Shown here: in pieces, positions 16,480-26,187 of the stretch
Layout of the letters: each line of letters begins with the position of its first letter
Position numbering within the stretch: the first letter of the stretch is position 1
Source: Chloroflexota bacterium
GTDB taxonomy: Bacteria > Chloroflexota > Anaerolineae > Anaerolineales > Villigracilaceae
Length of the DNA stretch: 64,000 nt
Direction: 5' to 3'
Assembly: GCA_013388855.1 (NCBI GenBank)
Contig: JACAEM010000003.1
Coordinates: 1 to 64,000, forward strand
Made by a program: the position numbers and the translations under genes
Notes under the pieces: generated by a model
What the model saw: only the letters and a program-made list of their open reading frames with translations
Told to the model about the DNA's origin: nothing
Databases searched by the model: none

Positions 16480-17829
16480 TTAACCTTCGGTATATGGAAC
16501 GTATTCGGCGCGGGCGATGCCTTGTTTGATGGCAGTCTCCGCCACGGCGCGCGCCACTTCGTGATGGACTTTTTTATCGAGCGGGTTGGGCATCAACTCG
16601 CCCGCAGGGGTCATGCGCACAAGCACTTCCATGGCGGCAATCAGCATCTCGTGCGTGATGCGCGGCGCGTTCGAATCCACGGCGCCGCGAAAGATGCCGG
16701 GGAATCCCAGCACATTATTCACGGACTTTCCATCCGCAGCGAATGCCGCGCCGCTCGCCAGCGCCAGGTCCGGGTCGATCTCGGCATTGGGATTCGAGAG
16801 CGCAAAGATGATCTGCCCCTTGCGGATCATCTCGGGCTTGATGAGGCGCGGGGCGCCGGTCGTTGCAATGACGACCTCGCATTCGGACATAATCTCCTTG
16901 AGGGTGGATCGCCTGCCGCCCTCACGTTCGAAGCGTGCCATCGCATCTTCGTTCAGGTCCGTGCCCAGAACCTGGTTGCCGGTGAGACGCATGATCATCT
17001 TCCCAATCGCGTTCCCCGCGGCGCCCAAACCGATCTGCCCGACCGTGACCTTGCCAATATCCACATGGGCGCGGTTTGCCGCGACGGTCAACGCGGCGGT
17101 GCTGACCACCGCCGTGCCGTGCTGGTCATCGTGCATGACCGGGATGTCGAGTCTCGCCTGCAACCGTTCCTCGATTTCGAAACAGCGTGGTGCGGAAATA
17201 TCTTCGAGTTGAATGGCGGCAAACGTCGGGGCAATGGTTGTCACCGCCTGTACGATCTCATCGGGATCCTTGGTGTTCAACAGCACCGGTACGCCGGACA
17301 GCCCGACCAGTGTTTCCATCAACATGGCTTTGCCTTCCATCACGGGCATACTCGCCAGCGGGCCGATATCGCCCAACCCCAACACTGCTGTTCCATCTGT
17401 GACGATGGCGACCATGTGACTGACGCTCGTGTATAACCGCGCCAGAGCGGGATCGTCGGCTATCTTCAAGCAGACTTCCGCCACGCCGGGAGTGTACACA
17501 CGCCGCAAGGTGGCGATGGAATCGATGGGAAACCGTGAGCGGATGGCAATCTTGCCTTTTTGGTGGAGCGCCAATACCTCGTCGCGGATTTCTAGCACGC
17601 GCGTGCCTTCGTTCGCGCGCATGGCCTCGATGACCTTGTCCATATGCTCGGCGTCGTCGGCATAGACGGTGATATCGCGCACTACGCTTTGCGCGGTCTC
17701 GGTAATCATATCCATGCTTCCGACGCTGGCGTCCAGGTTGGCAACGGCAGTAAGCAGGCGCGCCAGTACGCCCGACCTGCGTTCGTTACGGACGCGCACG
17801 GTCCGCATCATTTTACGTTCCCATGCCAT
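16480..17829 (-). CDS. NAD(P)-dependent malic enzyme with N-terminal ACT domain
   Basis: A 449-residue enzyme that oxidatively decarboxylates malate to pyruvate. Residues ~8-80 form an ACT domain (VRNERRSGVLARLLTAVAN), a likely allosteric amino-acid or metabolite site. The malic core follows: YTPGVAEVC, MVAIVTDGTAVLGLGDIGP, QLEDI, PVMHDDQHGTA and a Rossmann segment GLGAAGNAIGKM. SNPNAEIDPD closes the active site. AAAGGAC lies 7 nt before the ATG. Downstream is a strong terminator. NAD versus NADP use cannot be fixed by eye. Confidence 0.93.
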   Translation of the reverse strand: MAWERKMMRTVRVRNERRSGVLARLLTAVANLDASVGSMDMITETAQSVVRDITVYADDAEHMDKVIEAMRANEGTRVLEIRDEVLALHQKGKIAIRSRFPIDSIATLRRVYTPGVAEVCLKIADDPALARLYTSVSHMVAIVTDGTAVLGLGDIGPLASMPVMEGKAMLMETLVGLSGVPVLLNTKDPDEIVQAVTTIAPTFAAIQLEDISAPRCFEIEERLQARLDIPVMHDDQHGTAVVSTAALTVAANRAHVDIGKVTVGQIGLGAAGNAIGKMIMRLTGNQVLGTDLNEDAMARFEREGGRRSTLKEIMSECEVVIATTGAPRLIKPEMIRKGQIIFALSNPNAEIDPDLALASGAAFAADGKSVNNVLGFPGIFRGAVDSNAPRITHEMLIAAMEVLVRMTPAGELMPNPLDKKVHHEVARAVAETAIKQGIARAEYVPYTEG

Positions 17830-17853
17830 AAAACAGTCCTTTCGTAAATGATC

Positions 17854-17873
17854 GACAGTCGCTTAAAAGCGAC
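17854..17873. other. short palindrome between HAD and malic enzyme genes
   Basis: GTCGCTT-AAA/TTT-AAGCGAC is a nearly perfect palindrome in the 56-bp gap after the HAD gene. No T tract follows on either strand, so it could be a weak terminator or a protein site. Confidence 0.35.
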
Positions 17874-17885
17874 CATCTCTTATCA

Positions 17886-18611
17886 TTATATGCTTTTGAG
17901 AACGGATTTCAACTCATCAAAGGAACGGATTGTGGCGCAGTCCGCTTCGGGGAAGATGATGTCCGGGTCGTAGAGCACAGGTCGAAGTCCGGCGCGACGC
18001 GAGCCAACCACATCTGCGAAATAGTTATCACCCACATATACGGCTTCCTGTGCGGAGAGTCCGGCGCGTTTCAACGCGTGTTCGAACAGTCCGGGATCGG
18101 GTTTGAAAGAGTCCACTTCGCCCCCGGCGAGCGAAAACGAAAAGAACTCGCTGATGCCGTGGCTTTCGAGCGTTTCCTGAAAAGGCTTGTCGCGGTTCGA
18201 GAGGACCGCCATGAAATATCCCGCCTGCTTGAGTTCGGTGAGCGCCCGGCGCACATCGTCCGGGACGATGCTGTCAGGTTTGTAGAACTCGCCCATGTGC
18301 GCCGAGACTTTCGGCGAAAGTTCGACCGCCCAAGCGGGGGAGGCGCCCAGCGCAATGAGTCGACGGCGGCTGTATTCCACCCAGAAATTCTCGGTATCGC
18401 CGGAATGAGCAAGCAGATCGTCGCGCAAGTCGGCGGAACTCGCCCAGTATAGATGTTCCCAACGAATGGCGCGGATACGATCTTCGGGGTTCACGCGCAA
18501 ACCGAGTCTGGCAACATAATCGTTGAACACTTCGCCGCCCGATGGAACACTATGACGAAGCGTGCCGTCGAGATCGAAGAAAATGGCTTTAATACCGTTG
18601 GATGAAAGCAT
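17886..18611 (-). CDS. HAD-superfamily hydrolase
   Basis: A 241-residue HAD hydrolase with the four motifs: FFDLDGTL (nucleophile Asp), VLSNRDK, a Lys in SFKPDP, and VGDNYFADVVGS. The all-alpha cap lies between motifs 1 and 2 (C1 type, phosphoglycolate-phosphatase-like). CGGAGGT precedes the ATG. The substrate is not identifiable. Confidence 0.9.
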   Translation of the reverse strand: MLSSNGIKAIFFDLDGTLRHSVPSGGEVFNDYVARLGLRVNPEDRIRAIRWEHLYWASSADLRDDLLAHSGDTENFWVEYSRRRLIALGASPAWAVELSPKVSAHMGEFYKPDSIVPDDVRRALTELKQAGYFMAVLSNRDKPFQETLESHGISEFFSFSLAGGEVDSFKPDPGLFEHALKRAGLSAQEAVYVGDNYFADVVGSRRAGLRPVLYDPDIIFPEADCATIRSFDELKSVLKSI

Positions 18612-18715
18612 AGACCTCCGGGGTGAATGGTTGCAATGAAATCATGCTGTCACTGATCTGTGGGCATGATCGGATTAATATTGGGTTTGGATAGGAGGGA
18701 TGCGAGCGTGGATCT

Positions 18716-19723
18716 TCATCCTCCGATATGCGACATCTCCACTTTGGGCAGGGCAACCGTCTTTTCGGAGCGCAATTCGGAATAGCGGTCGCTCCGCCTG
18801 CCCCATAGGCGGGCGATTGCCTGCGATATGTCCTCGTCGGTTGCGCCGCCGCGCAGGAGTCCGCGCAGGTCGTGCCCTTTGACCGAGAACAGGCAGGTAT
18901 AGAGTGCCCCCTCGGCAGAAAGCCGCGCCCGGTTACAGTCACGGCAGAATGCCTGGGTGACGGAGGCAATCACGCCAATCTCGCCGCTCCCATCCTTGTA
19001 TCTCCAGCGCTCGGCCACCTCACCGCGGTAATTGGGATCAGCCGGTTCGAGCGGCAACTCGGCGTCGATCATCTTGATGATCTCTTTCGCCGAAACAACA
19101 TCGTCCATCCGCCAACCGTTGGTGTGACCGACATCCATATACTCGATGAAGCGCAGGATGTAACCCTTCTCGCGGAAGAAGCGCGCCATCGGTAGAATGC
19201 TCGACTCGTTCAATCCGCGTTTGACGACCATGTTCACCTTGATCGGCCCCAGCCCGGCGGCGGCGGCGGCATCCATGCCTTCGATCACCTTCCAAACCGG
19301 GAAATCCACATCGTTCATCGCCTTGAAAATTTCGTCGTCGAGGGAATCGAGACTCACGCTGACGCGCTTCAGCCCCGCCTCTTTCAACGCCCGCGCCTGT
19401 TTCGCCAGGATCGAGCCGTTGGTGGTCAGGGTCAGGTCGAGGTCCGGGGAGATCGCCGAAAGCATGGAGACGAGGACCGGCAGGTCGTGGCGAACGAGCG
19501 GCTCGCCGCCAGTCAGGCGAATCTTGCGGATTCCGTGTGCGACGAAAATACGCGCCAGCCGCGTTATCTCCTCGAACGTCAGGATCTGATCGCGGCGCAG
19601 GAACTGGTAGTCCGAACCAAAGATTTCCTTTGGCATGCAATAGGTGCATCGAAAATTGCATCGGTCGGTGACCGAGATTCGCAGGTCGCGCAGGGGGCGG
19701 TTCAAGGTATCTCTAAGGTTCAT
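18716..19723 (-). CDS. moaA: GTP 3',8-cyclase MoaA (molybdenum cofactor biosynthesis)
   Basis: A 335-residue radical SAM enzyme that makes 3',8-cyclo-GTP, the first step to molybdopterin. The N-terminal cluster motif is CNFRCTYC, followed by LTGGEPL. The C-terminal cluster is [11 protein letters not shown] plus a third Cys in LYTCLF. The protein ends SHIGG; the terminal Gly-Gly is a MoaA hallmark. I prefer the ATG at 19723, which fits the family N-terminus MNLRD...LRISVTDRC; a TTG at 19744 would add seven residues. The MoCo-sulfurase-like gene at 36 kb is the only other molybdenum-linked gene seen here. Confidence 0.95.
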   Translation of the reverse strand: MNLRDTLNRPLRDLRISVTDRCNFRCTYCMPKEIFGSDYQFLRRDQILTFEEITRLARIFVAHGIRKIRLTGGEPLVRHDLPVLVSMLSAISPDLDLTLTTNGSILAKQARALKEAGLKRVSVSLDSLDDEIFKAMNDVDFPVWKVIEGMDAAAAAGLGPIKVNMVVKRGLNESSILPMARFFREKGYILRFIEYMDVGHTNGWRMDDVVSAKEIIKMIDAELPLEPADPNYRGEVAERWRYKDGSGEIGVIASVTQAFCRDCNRARLSAEGALYTCLFSVKGHDLRGLLRGGATDEDISQAIARLWGRRSDRYSELRSEKTVALPKVEMSHIGG

Positions 19724-19791
19724 ATCATCCGGGGCAGTATTCAAGGATATGGTTCATTATAACAATTTTATTAGAGGGTCGGATTCTTGAA

Positions 19792-19820
19792 TTGACTACG
19801 CATCCCAGCCATGCTATGAT
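19792..19820 (+). promoter_or_regulatory. promoter of the PIN-TRAM gene
   Basis: TTGACT (19792-19797), a 17-bp spacer and TATGAT (19815-19820), ahead of the ATG at 19867. AAGGAG sits at 19855-19860. Confidence 0.75.
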
Positions 19821-19866
19821 GATGATATTATTTCTCATTATTCTGCACGTTACAAAGGAGTTATTG

Positions 19867-20952
19867 ATGAGTACTGAATTTATTTTTCGCATTATTGGCA
19901 TGATCATCATGGGAATTCTGGGGTGGATATTCGGGGGATTTGCTTCCAGGATCGAGCCGTTCATTCCCGAACAGATTTTGCTGTATGAAATGGTATTTGG
20001 TCTCGTCGGCGCGCTGGCAGGGCTTGTCCTCACACCGTATCTAACCACCCGTCCCGCGCGCGCCATCCGTAACAAACTTGGGCGTCTCTCCGCAGAAACA
20101 TTGTTCGCCGGGCTTACTGGCTTGATCGTCGGTCTGCTGACTGCGGCATTGCTTGCCTTTCCCTTCTCGCAGCTCCCCGCTCCGTTTGGCCAGATCCTGC
20201 CATTCATCGGCGTGGTGATCTTCGCCTATCTGGGGGTGTCCCTGTTCGTGATGCGACAGGGCGACCTGATGGGGCTGATGAGCTCCCTGAGCGGGCGCGG
20301 CGGGGAAAGTGGATCCTCCTCCTCGTGGACGAACCTCAACCGCACCATCTTACTGGATACGAGTGTCATCATCGACGGACGTGTTGCCGACATCGCCAAA
20401 ACGGGATTCCTCCCCGGAACGCTTCTCATCCCACGTTTCGTGCTGAACGAGCTCCAATATATCGCCGACTCCCCTGACGGTCTGCGCCGCCAGCGCGGAC
20501 GCCGCGGCATGGAAGTGCTTGCCGAACTGCAAAAACTGCCGAACGTACTGGTGCGCATCAGCGACATCAACGCCGAGGGCGTGCGCGAGGTGGACGATAA
20601 ACTCGTCGTGCTGGCGCGCCAGTTGAAATGTCCGATCCTGACCAATGACTATAACCTCAACCGCGTCGCCGAACTGCAAGGCGTGACCATCCTCAACATC
20701 AACGAACTTGCCAACGCAGTCAAATCCGTGGTGCTGCCTGCCGAGCGTATGACCATCAACATCTTCCAGGAAGGCAAGGAACATGGTCAGGGTGTGGGGT
20801 ACATGGACGACGGCACCATGGTCGTAGTCGAGAACGGACACGATTATATCGGCGAATACAAGGAAGTGGTCGTCACCAAGGTCCTGCAGACCGCCGCCGG
20901 TCGCATGATCTTCGCCCGTGTGGAGGATGAAAACGGGAAAAAGAAGAAATAA
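19867..20952 (+). CDS. membrane-anchored PIN-TRAM ribonuclease-like protein (YacL family)
   Basis: A 361-residue protein. Three or four hydrophobic helices fill residues 1-145, then a short Gly/Ser linker. A PIN nuclease domain (~155-285) has acidic residues in LLDTSVIIDGR, FVLNELQ, DDKLVVLAR and ILTNDYNL. A C-terminal TRAM domain (~290-355) follows. This is the architecture of Bacillus YacL, thought to be a membrane-linked RNase. The ATG at 19867 has AAGGAG 6 nt upstream; an earlier in-frame ATG has none. It ends in a lysine run. The downstream gap holds a 114-bp palindromic repeat. Confidence 0.92.
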   Translation: MSTEFIFRIIGMIIMGILGWIFGGFASRIEPFIPEQILLYEMVFGLVGALAGLVLTPYLTTRPARAIRNKLGRLSAETLFAGLTGLIVGLLTAALLAFPFSQLPAPFGQILPFIGVVIFAYLGVSLFVMRQGDLMGLMSSLSGRGGESGSSSSWTNLNRTILLDTSVIIDGRVADIAKTGFLPGTLLIPRFVLNELQYIADSPDGLRRQRGRRGMEVLAELQKLPNVLVRISDINAEGVREVDDKLVVLARQLKCPILTNDYNLNRVAELQGVTILNINELANAVKSVVLPAERMTINIFQEGKEHGQGVGYMDDGTMVVVENGHDYIGEYKEVVVTKVLQTAAGRMIFARVEDENGKKKK

Positions 20953-20958
20953 TTGGAA

Positions 20959-21072
20959 TGTCATTGCGAGTGGTGTTTCAACATCACGAAGCAGTCCCCT
21001 GTTTTCAGGCAAGTATTGTCCGAACGAGCCGGGAGATCACCACTTCAGCCGTTCTGCTCCTTCGCAATGACA
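20959..21072. repeat. 114-bp dispersed palindromic element (TGTCATTGCGA family)
   Basis: Perfect 11-bp terminal inverted repeats TGTCATTGCGA / TCGCAATGACA enclose smaller inverted segments (TGGTG...CACCA). It fills the gap between the PIN-TRAM gene and cysS. Related copies lie at 35930-36007 and 49296-49385. Confidence 0.85.
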
Positions 21073-21082
21073 TGAGGTAATC

Positions 21083-22480
21083 ATGATCAAAATTTACAAC
21101 ACCCTCACCCGCAAAAAAGAAGAATTCCAGACCCTCGAGCCGGGGCACGTCAAAATGTACGTCTGCGGCGTGACGGTCTATAACGACGCACACGTCGGTC
21201 ACGCCATGTCCGCGCTCGTGTTCGACATCATCCGCCGCTACCTCGAATACCGCGGATACACCGTCAAGCACGTCATGAACTACACCGACGTGGACGACAA
21301 AATCATCAACCGCGCCAACGCGCTCGGCGAGGACCCGCTCAAACTGTCACAGCGCTACATTGAGGCTTATGCCAACGAACTCGCGAGTCTGAATATCCTG
21401 CCGCCCACAGCGACTCCACAGGTCAGCAAGACCATGCCGCTCATCATCGAGTTCATTCAGGGACTTATCCGCAAGGAAGCTGCCTACGCCGCGCCGAATG
21501 GCGACGTCTATTTCAGCGTCCCCAATGACAAGGAGTACGGCAAACTCTCCGGCCGCAAGATCGAGGACATGCAGGCGGGCGCACGCATCGAAGTCGGCGA
21601 GGCCAAGAATCACCCGATGGACTTTGCCCTCTGGAAAGCCGCCAAACCCGGCGAAATCTCCTGGGACAGCCCCTGGGGCAAGGGTCGCCCCGGCTGGCAC
21701 ATCGAATGCTCCGCCATGAATCTTGCCGAACTCGGCGAACAGATTGACATTCACGGCGGCGGCAACGACCTCATCTTCCCGCATCACGAAAACGAGATCG
21801 CACAGAGCGAGTCGTACACTGGCAAGCCCTTTGCCCGTTACTGGATTCACAACGGCATGCTCCAACTCGGCGGCGAAAAGATGTCCAAGTCGCTAGGCAA
21901 CATCGTCAGCATCAAGGACTTTCTCAAGAAGCGCGGCGCCGATGTCATGCGGATGCTCGTGCTGATGGGATCGTATCGCGCACCTCTCATTTTCAGCGAC
22001 GAAACCCAGGACGCCGCGGAAAAATCCCTGGAGCGTCTCAAGACCGCCCTGCGGCCTGCTTCCGCCTCCTCAGGTGGACTCTCCGCTGAAGTCGCCTCCG
22101 CCCTCGCATCCCAGGCAGAATCCACCAAGCAAGCCTTCATCGAAGCCATGGATGACGATTTCAACACTCCGCTTGCCCTTGCCGCCCTCTATGAACTTGT
22201 CAAAGCCATCAACACCGCCCGCGACAATGGCGCAACGGATGCACAACTCCAGCCCGCCCAATCCACGCTCCGCGAATTGACCGGTGTCCTCGGTTTGCAG
22301 TTAAAGGAAAAACAAGGTTCCAGCGAAGACGAAGCAAAGGTTAATGCGCTCATTACAGAACGCAACGAAGCCCGCAAACAAAAACAATGGGCGCGTTCAG
22401 ATGAAATCCGTGACCAACTCAAAGAGATGGGCGTGACCATCGAAGACAGCAAGGACGGCACGAAGTGGCGATGGAGTTAG
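21083..22480 (+). CDS. cysS: cysteinyl-tRNA synthetase
   Basis: A 465-residue class I aminoacyl-tRNA synthetase that charges tRNA-Cys. The HIGH motif is HVGH (in [11 protein letters not shown]) and the KMSKS motif is KMSKSLGN. Zinc ligands include the Cys in MYVCGVT and the region WHIECSAM...HHENE. The C-terminal ~150 residues are the anticodon-binding helical domain. GAGGTAATC precedes the ATG. A good terminator follows. Confidence 0.97.
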   Translation: MIKIYNTLTRKKEEFQTLEPGHVKMYVCGVTVYNDAHVGHAMSALVFDIIRRYLEYRGYTVKHVMNYTDVDDKIINRANALGEDPLKLSQRYIEAYANELASLNILPPTATPQVSKTMPLIIEFIQGLIRKEAAYAAPNGDVYFSVPNDKEYGKLSGRKIEDMQAGARIEVGEAKNHPMDFALWKAAKPGEISWDSPWGKGRPGWHIECSAMNLAELGEQIDIHGGGNDLIFPHHENEIAQSESYTGKPFARYWIHNGMLQLGGEKMSKSLGNIVSIKDFLKKRGADVMRMLVLMGSYRAPLIFSDETQDAAEKSLERLKTALRPASASSGGLSAEVASALASQAESTKQAFIEAMDDDFNTPLALAALYELVKAINTARDNGATDAQLQPAQSTLRELTGVLGLQLKEKQGSSEDEAKVNALITERNEARKQKQWARSDEIRDQLKEMGVTIEDSKDGTKWRWS

Positions 22481-22507
22481 GTGTTGGTAAATCATAATTG
22501 GCTATTG

Positions 22508-22542
22508 AAGACTTCCAAGGTTTTGCTTTGGAAGTCTTTTTA
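22508..22542 (+). terminator. cysS terminator
   Basis: An 11-bp stem AAGACTTCCAA/TTGGAAGTCTT (22508-22518 / 22528-22538) followed by TTT and more A/T. Confidence 0.85.
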
Positions 22543-22665
22543 TATGTCGTTTTGAGCAATTGAAAGGAACGAAAAACGATTTCCCCATCATGGTCATCTT
22601 CCACGTTCGCTTACGCGCCTGTTGGGGGTAAACGCCCTCGGCAGCGCCAAGTACGCAGACAGGAA

Positions 22666-23685
22666 TTATTGCCGCAGGGCGGCGAGGAGGGAGGCGATGG
22701 TGGGGTGGTCGCTTTGTCCTTCGGGTGTGGTGAGACGCCAGTGATGCGCGTCCAGGACATCCACGTGGACGGGGTGACGGACGCCGTTGTTGTGGACTTC
22801 GTAGCCGATGCGTTCGAGGGCGCGCCAGGTCCAGGCGGTGGCGACGCCGTCCTTTTCACCGTGCAGGCTGATGGGTCCGCAAACGGGCTGGTGGACTTTG
22901 AAGGCGCCGCGGGCGTGGTCGAATTCCACGCCTTCACTTTGGAAGACGCGGGCAAGCGCGCCGTTGAGAGCGAGTTCTTCGGGCAAGCCGATGTGCAGTT
23001 CGCCGCTCGAGGAGAGCAGCCAGAGTTTGTCGGCGATGCGCAGGGCGAGGTCGAGGTCGTGAGTGGAGAGCAGGACGGCGCAGTTGGTCTCCCGCGAGAG
23101 GCGTTTGAGGAGCTGGAGGAGTTCCACGCGGCGGGGCAGGTCAAGGAAGGCGGTGGGTTCGTCGAGGAGGAGGACGGTGTCCCTCACCCCCGACCCCTCT
23201 CCCAAAGAGGGAGAGGGGAGGATTTGGGCGAGGGCGCGGGCAATCATCACTTTTTGGCGTTCGCCGTCGCTGAGTTCGTGGATGGGACGGGCAGCGAGGG
23301 CTTCGCAGTCTGTCAGTTGCATGGCGCGGCGGACGGCTTCTTCGTCGCGGGGGGTGAGACGTCCAAGCCAGTCGGTGTAGGGATGACGCCCCAGCGCCAC
23401 AAGGGCATAGGCGGAGAGGTTGCCCGCTTCGACGCGTCCCGTGAGGACGACGGCGAGTTGTTTCGCCAGTTCGAGGGCGGGGATGGAGAACAAGTCGGCG
23501 CCGCCCAGTCTCACCTTGCCTGAGAGCGGCTCCTGCATTCCCGCCAGCGTGCGCAGGAGGGTGGATTTGCCCGCGCCGTTCGGTCCGATGAGACAGACCA
23601 TTTCGGCGGGACGCAGTTCGAGGTCGAGGTCCGATGCGATGGGTCTGCGGCGGTAGCCGATGGTGAGGGAGGAGGTGGTGAGCAT
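22666..23685 (-). CDS. B12/iron-complex ABC importer ATPase (BtuD/FecE family)
   Basis: A 339-residue protein. Residues 1-250 are an ABC ATPase: Walker A GPNGAGKS (~34-41), signature LSDGE (138-142), Walker B LLLDEP (~172-177), and THDLD with the switch His. Residues 156-170 (about LPSPSLGEGSGVRDT), between signature and Walker B, are encoded by a palindromic repeat inserted in frame. The usual spacing there is only a few residues. A ~90-residue C-terminal extension follows the ATPase. I start it at the ATG at 23685; an upstream extension would be read from 7-bp repeats and the permease gene. The operon order is binding protein, permease, ATPase. Confidence 0.9.
   Translation of the reverse strand: MLTTSSLTIGYRRRPIASDLDLELRPAEMVCLIGPNGAGKSTLLRTLAGMQEPLSGKVRLGGADLFSIPALELAKQLAVVLTGRVEAGNLSAYALVALGRHPYTDWLGRLTPRDEEAVRRAMQLTDCEALAARPIHELSDGERQKVMIARALAQILPSPSLGEGSGVRDTVLLLDEPTAFLDLPRRVELLQLLKRLSRETNCAVLLSTHDLDLALRIADKLWLLSSSGELHIGLPEELALNGALARVFQSEGVEFDHARGAFKVHQPVCGPISLHGEKDGVATAWTWRALERIGYEVHNNGVRHPVHVDVLDAHHWRLTTPEGQSDHPTIASLLAALRQ
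23181..23222. repeat. CCCTCACCCC/CCCCTCTCCC palindromic element inside the ATPase gene
   Basis: Core arms CCCCTCTCCC (23194-23203) and GGGAGAGGGG (23209-23218) with an outer CCCTCACCCC arm at 23181-23190. It lies wholly inside a coding sequence and keeps the frame open. Confidence 0.9.
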
Positions 23686-23686
23686 G

Positions 23687-23714
23687 TTGGTAATTGGTAA
23701 CTGGTAATTGTCAC
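23687..23714. repeat. 7-bp tandem repeat between permease and ATPase genes
   Basis: TTGGTAA, TTGGTAA, CTGGTAA and a partial unit form the whole 25-bp gap between the permease stop and the ATPase start, so no ribosome site is visible for the ATPase. Confidence 0.85.
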
Positions 23715-24766
23715 GAGAAACGCAATTGGCGCTGGCGCAGGATGACCCAGAGGATGACAGGCACGCCAAAGAGGGACATGACGACGTTGAGCGGCAGGAC
23801 GTATTGGCTGCCCGGCGACTGGGCGATGACATCGGCAACGAGGGCGAAGGAAGCGCCCATCAGCATGGAGGCGGGAAGCAGGGCGCGGTGGTCGGCGGTG
23901 TTGAGCAGGGTGCGCGCCACGTGCGGCACGGCGACGCCGATAAACCAGATGGGTCCGCAAAAGGCAGTGGAGACTCCCGCCAAGATGGAAGCGCTCAGGA
24001 TAATCCAGAAGCGGGCGCGGCGGACGTTGAGTCCGAGCGAGCGGGCGTAGTCGTCGCCGAGCAGAAGGGCGTTGAGGGGTTTAATCATCACGAAGCCGAT
24101 GAACAAGCCCGCAACGGCGACGGGAGCGAAGACGCGCATCTGGTTCCAAGTCACGCCGCCGAAACTGCCCGAAGCCCACAGGCTGAAGACCTGCACGCGC
24201 TCCGGCTGGCTGAAGTAAATGAGCAGGCTGACGACGGCGTTGGTGAGGTAGCCGAACATCAAGCCGAGGATGAGCAGGGTGACGGTGTTTTGCACGCGGC
24301 GGGAAACGAGCAGAACCGCGCCGAGGACGGTCCCCGCGCCCAAACTGGCGGCGAGCGCCAGGCTGAGGTCGCCGAAGGTGTTCAAGCCCGCGATGAAGGC
24401 GGAGGCGCTGCCCGCGCCCGTGCCAAGAATCACCAGCGCCACGCCCAAACTCGCACCTGAACTAACGCCCAGAATGAACGGGTCTGCCAACGGGTTGCGG
24501 AAGAGGGTCTGCATTTGCAAGCCCGCCGCCGAAAGCGCCGCGCCAACCAGCAGAGCAGTGATGGCTTTGGGCAGGCGGAACTTGAAGATGACGTCCGCCC
24601 AGGAGGCTTTGTCGGGTTCGCCGCCAGTCAAAATCCGCCAAACCTGTTCGGGCGGGATGCGAACCGACCCCAGCGTCAGGCTGAGGATGAACGCCGCCGC
24701 GAGGATGACCAGCAGGAGGACGACAATCCAGGCGCGGAGACCGAGTTTGGGGAAGGGGGAGGACAT
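23711..24766 (-). CDS. B12/iron-complex ABC importer permease (BtuC/FecCD family)
   Basis: A 351-residue FecCD-type permease with about ten transmembrane helices. ALSAAGLQMQTLFRNPLADPFILG with following ASLGVAL is the typical FecCD N-terminal signature, and WASGSFGG and IWFIGVAVPH further on also fit. With the upstream lipoprotein and riboswitch, vitamin B12 or a related corrinoid is the likely substrate. Confidence 0.92.
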   Translation of the reverse strand: MSSPFPKLGLRAWIVVLLLVILAAAFILSLTLGSVRIPPEQVWRILTGGEPDKASWADVIFKFRLPKAITALLVGAALSAAGLQMQTLFRNPLADPFILGVSSGASLGVALVILGTGAGSASAFIAGLNTFGDLSLALAASLGAGTVLGAVLLVSRRVQNTVTLLILGLMFGYLTNAVVSLLIYFSQPERVQVFSLWASGSFGGVTWNQMRVFAPVAVAGLFIGFVMIKPLNALLLGDDYARSLGLNVRRARFWIILSASILAGVSTAFCGPIWFIGVAVPHVARTLLNTADHRALLPASMLMGASFALVADVIAQSPGSQYVLPLNVVMSLFGVPVILWVILRQRQLRFS

Positions 24767-24772
24767 GGGTGA

Positions 24773-24840
24773 TTGGTAAGTGGTAATTCACCCTCACCCC
24801 TGTCCCCTCTCCCGTTGGTAGAGGGGTGAAGGGGCGAGGA
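24773..24840. repeat. two repeat types between binding-protein and permease genes
   Basis: 24773-24786 has heptads TTGGTAA/GTGGTAA, and 24790-24840 has a degenerate CCCTCACCCC...CCCCTCTCCC...GAGGGG...GGGGCGAGG palindrome. They fill the 79-bp gap. Confidence 0.75.
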
Positions 24841-24845
24841 AAATT

Positions 24846-26090
24846 TTATTTCAACTGCCGATAGTACACCAACTCATGGTCGGGGAGCAGGTCGGGGTGG
24901 AAGATTTTGATGAGGTCGGCAAGGACGATTTCGGGATGGGCGACGGCGCTTTCGTAATAGTCGTTGCCGCCTGCGGGGGAGGTCTTGGCGTCGTTGTTCC
25001 AGACGTTGCCGTTCTTGTAAGCGGCGAAGTCAGCGTAGCGCGCGTCGGCGGTAAGCACGTCTGCGAGGGTGAAGAAGAAGCCGACGTTCACCCAGTAGTC
25101 CGCGTCTTTGGCTTTTTCAAAGACGGCTTCGAAGGCGAGGGGCAGACTGCCGGTGGAGGTATCGTCTGCCCAGAGGTAGTCCGCGCCGGCGTCCTTGAGG
25201 AAAGCGGCGGCAAAACTATTCCCGCCCGGCACGTTCCACGTTCCCTGATAGGCGGAGCCGGTGAAGACGGTGGGTTTCTCGGTCACACCGGCGGCAAGGG
25301 CTTTGAGTTCTTCGTATTTTCGCGCCTTTTCAGCGAACAGGGCTTCGGCGTCCGCTTCCTTGTTGAAGAAGGCGGCGATGAACTTGCCCCATTCGGCGCG
25401 TCCCAGCGGGGAGGTGTCCATCCATTCGGCGTTCAGCGCCACCTTCAGCCCCGCTTCGATCAGGACGGGGTGGGCGTCGTAGTCCGGCGCGCCGGAGCCG
25501 TAGGTCATGATGAGGTCGGGGGCGAGTTCGAGCGCTTTTTCCACGTTGACGCCGGAACCGTAGCCGAGCATGGTCAGTTTGCCTTCTTCCGCCATCTTCA
25601 GCACAGTCGTGTTGCTGACGTAAGTCGCGTCGTCCAGACCGACGAGGCGGTCGAGCAGACCGAGTTCATCGAGGAAGGGCAGATAGGAGGTGGACATGGT
25701 GACGATGGTCTGCACGGGGACCTCGATGATTTGCTCGTCGAGGAAGCCATCGGGCGCGGGCGTGCCGCACTGGACGAGGACGTATTCCACCGATTCGGCC
25801 GCGCCGGGGTAGGGCGTGGCAATGGTCACTACTTTGTAGTTGTTGAAGTACTCAATGCTGAAGTTTTCGGTTTGGGCGAGCGTGGCTTTTTCGGGGAAGT
25901 AGTCAATCGAAGCATCATACTCACCTTCCGCGACGCAGCCGTCGGTGAGGTTGTGTTCGGGCGCGACGGCAACGGGGGCTTCGGTGGCGGGAATTTCTGT
26001 TGGAGCAAAATCAACTTCCGGCGTAGTCTGAGGCGCACAGGCGGCAAGCAAGGCGATAAGCACTATCAAAATCAAGGTCTTGCGTAACAT
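24846..26090 (-). CDS. corrinoid/iron-complex ABC transporter substrate-binding lipoprotein
   Basis: A 414-residue lipoprotein. A signal peptide ends in the lipobox LLAAC (Cys18). The mature part has the FecB/BtuF fold: VVTIATPYPGA, a first lobe with LDRLVGLDDATYVS, LAPDLIMTYGSG, and a long central helix. It is somewhat longer than BtuF. AGGAGAAACC precedes the ATG. A cobalamin riboswitch stands directly upstream, so the ligand is probably B12 or cobinamide. First gene of the importer operon. Confidence 0.9.
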   Translation of the reverse strand: MLRKTLILIVLIALLAACAPQTTPEVDFAPTEIPATEAPVAVAPEHNLTDGCVAEGEYDASIDYFPEKATLAQTENFSIEYFNNYKVVTIATPYPGAAESVEYVLVQCGTPAPDGFLDEQIIEVPVQTIVTMSTSYLPFLDELGLLDRLVGLDDATYVSNTTVLKMAEEGKLTMLGYGSGVNVEKALELAPDLIMTYGSGAPDYDAHPVLIEAGLKVALNAEWMDTSPLGRAEWGKFIAAFFNKEADAEALFAEKARKYEELKALAAGVTEKPTVFTGSAYQGTWNVPGGNSFAAAFLKDAGADYLWADDTSTGSLPLAFEAVFEKAKDADYWVNVGFFFTLADVLTADARYADFAAYKNGNVWNNDAKTSPAGGNDYYESAVAHPEIVLADLIKIFHPDLLPDHELVYYRQLK

Positions 26091-26187
26091 GGTTTCTCCT
26101 AGGTGTTTTGCATAGAAGTATTTTGCGTAGAAGGCGTTCTCTAGCGCCAGTGCGGACGTTAGAGAACATCCGCTACGCAGGGGTGAG

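Noticed and set aside
24876-26087. 403-codon plus-strand frame opposite the substrate-binding lipoprotein
   Set aside because: Gly/Val/Phe-rich antisense translation; the minus-strand gene has a lipobox and riboswitch.
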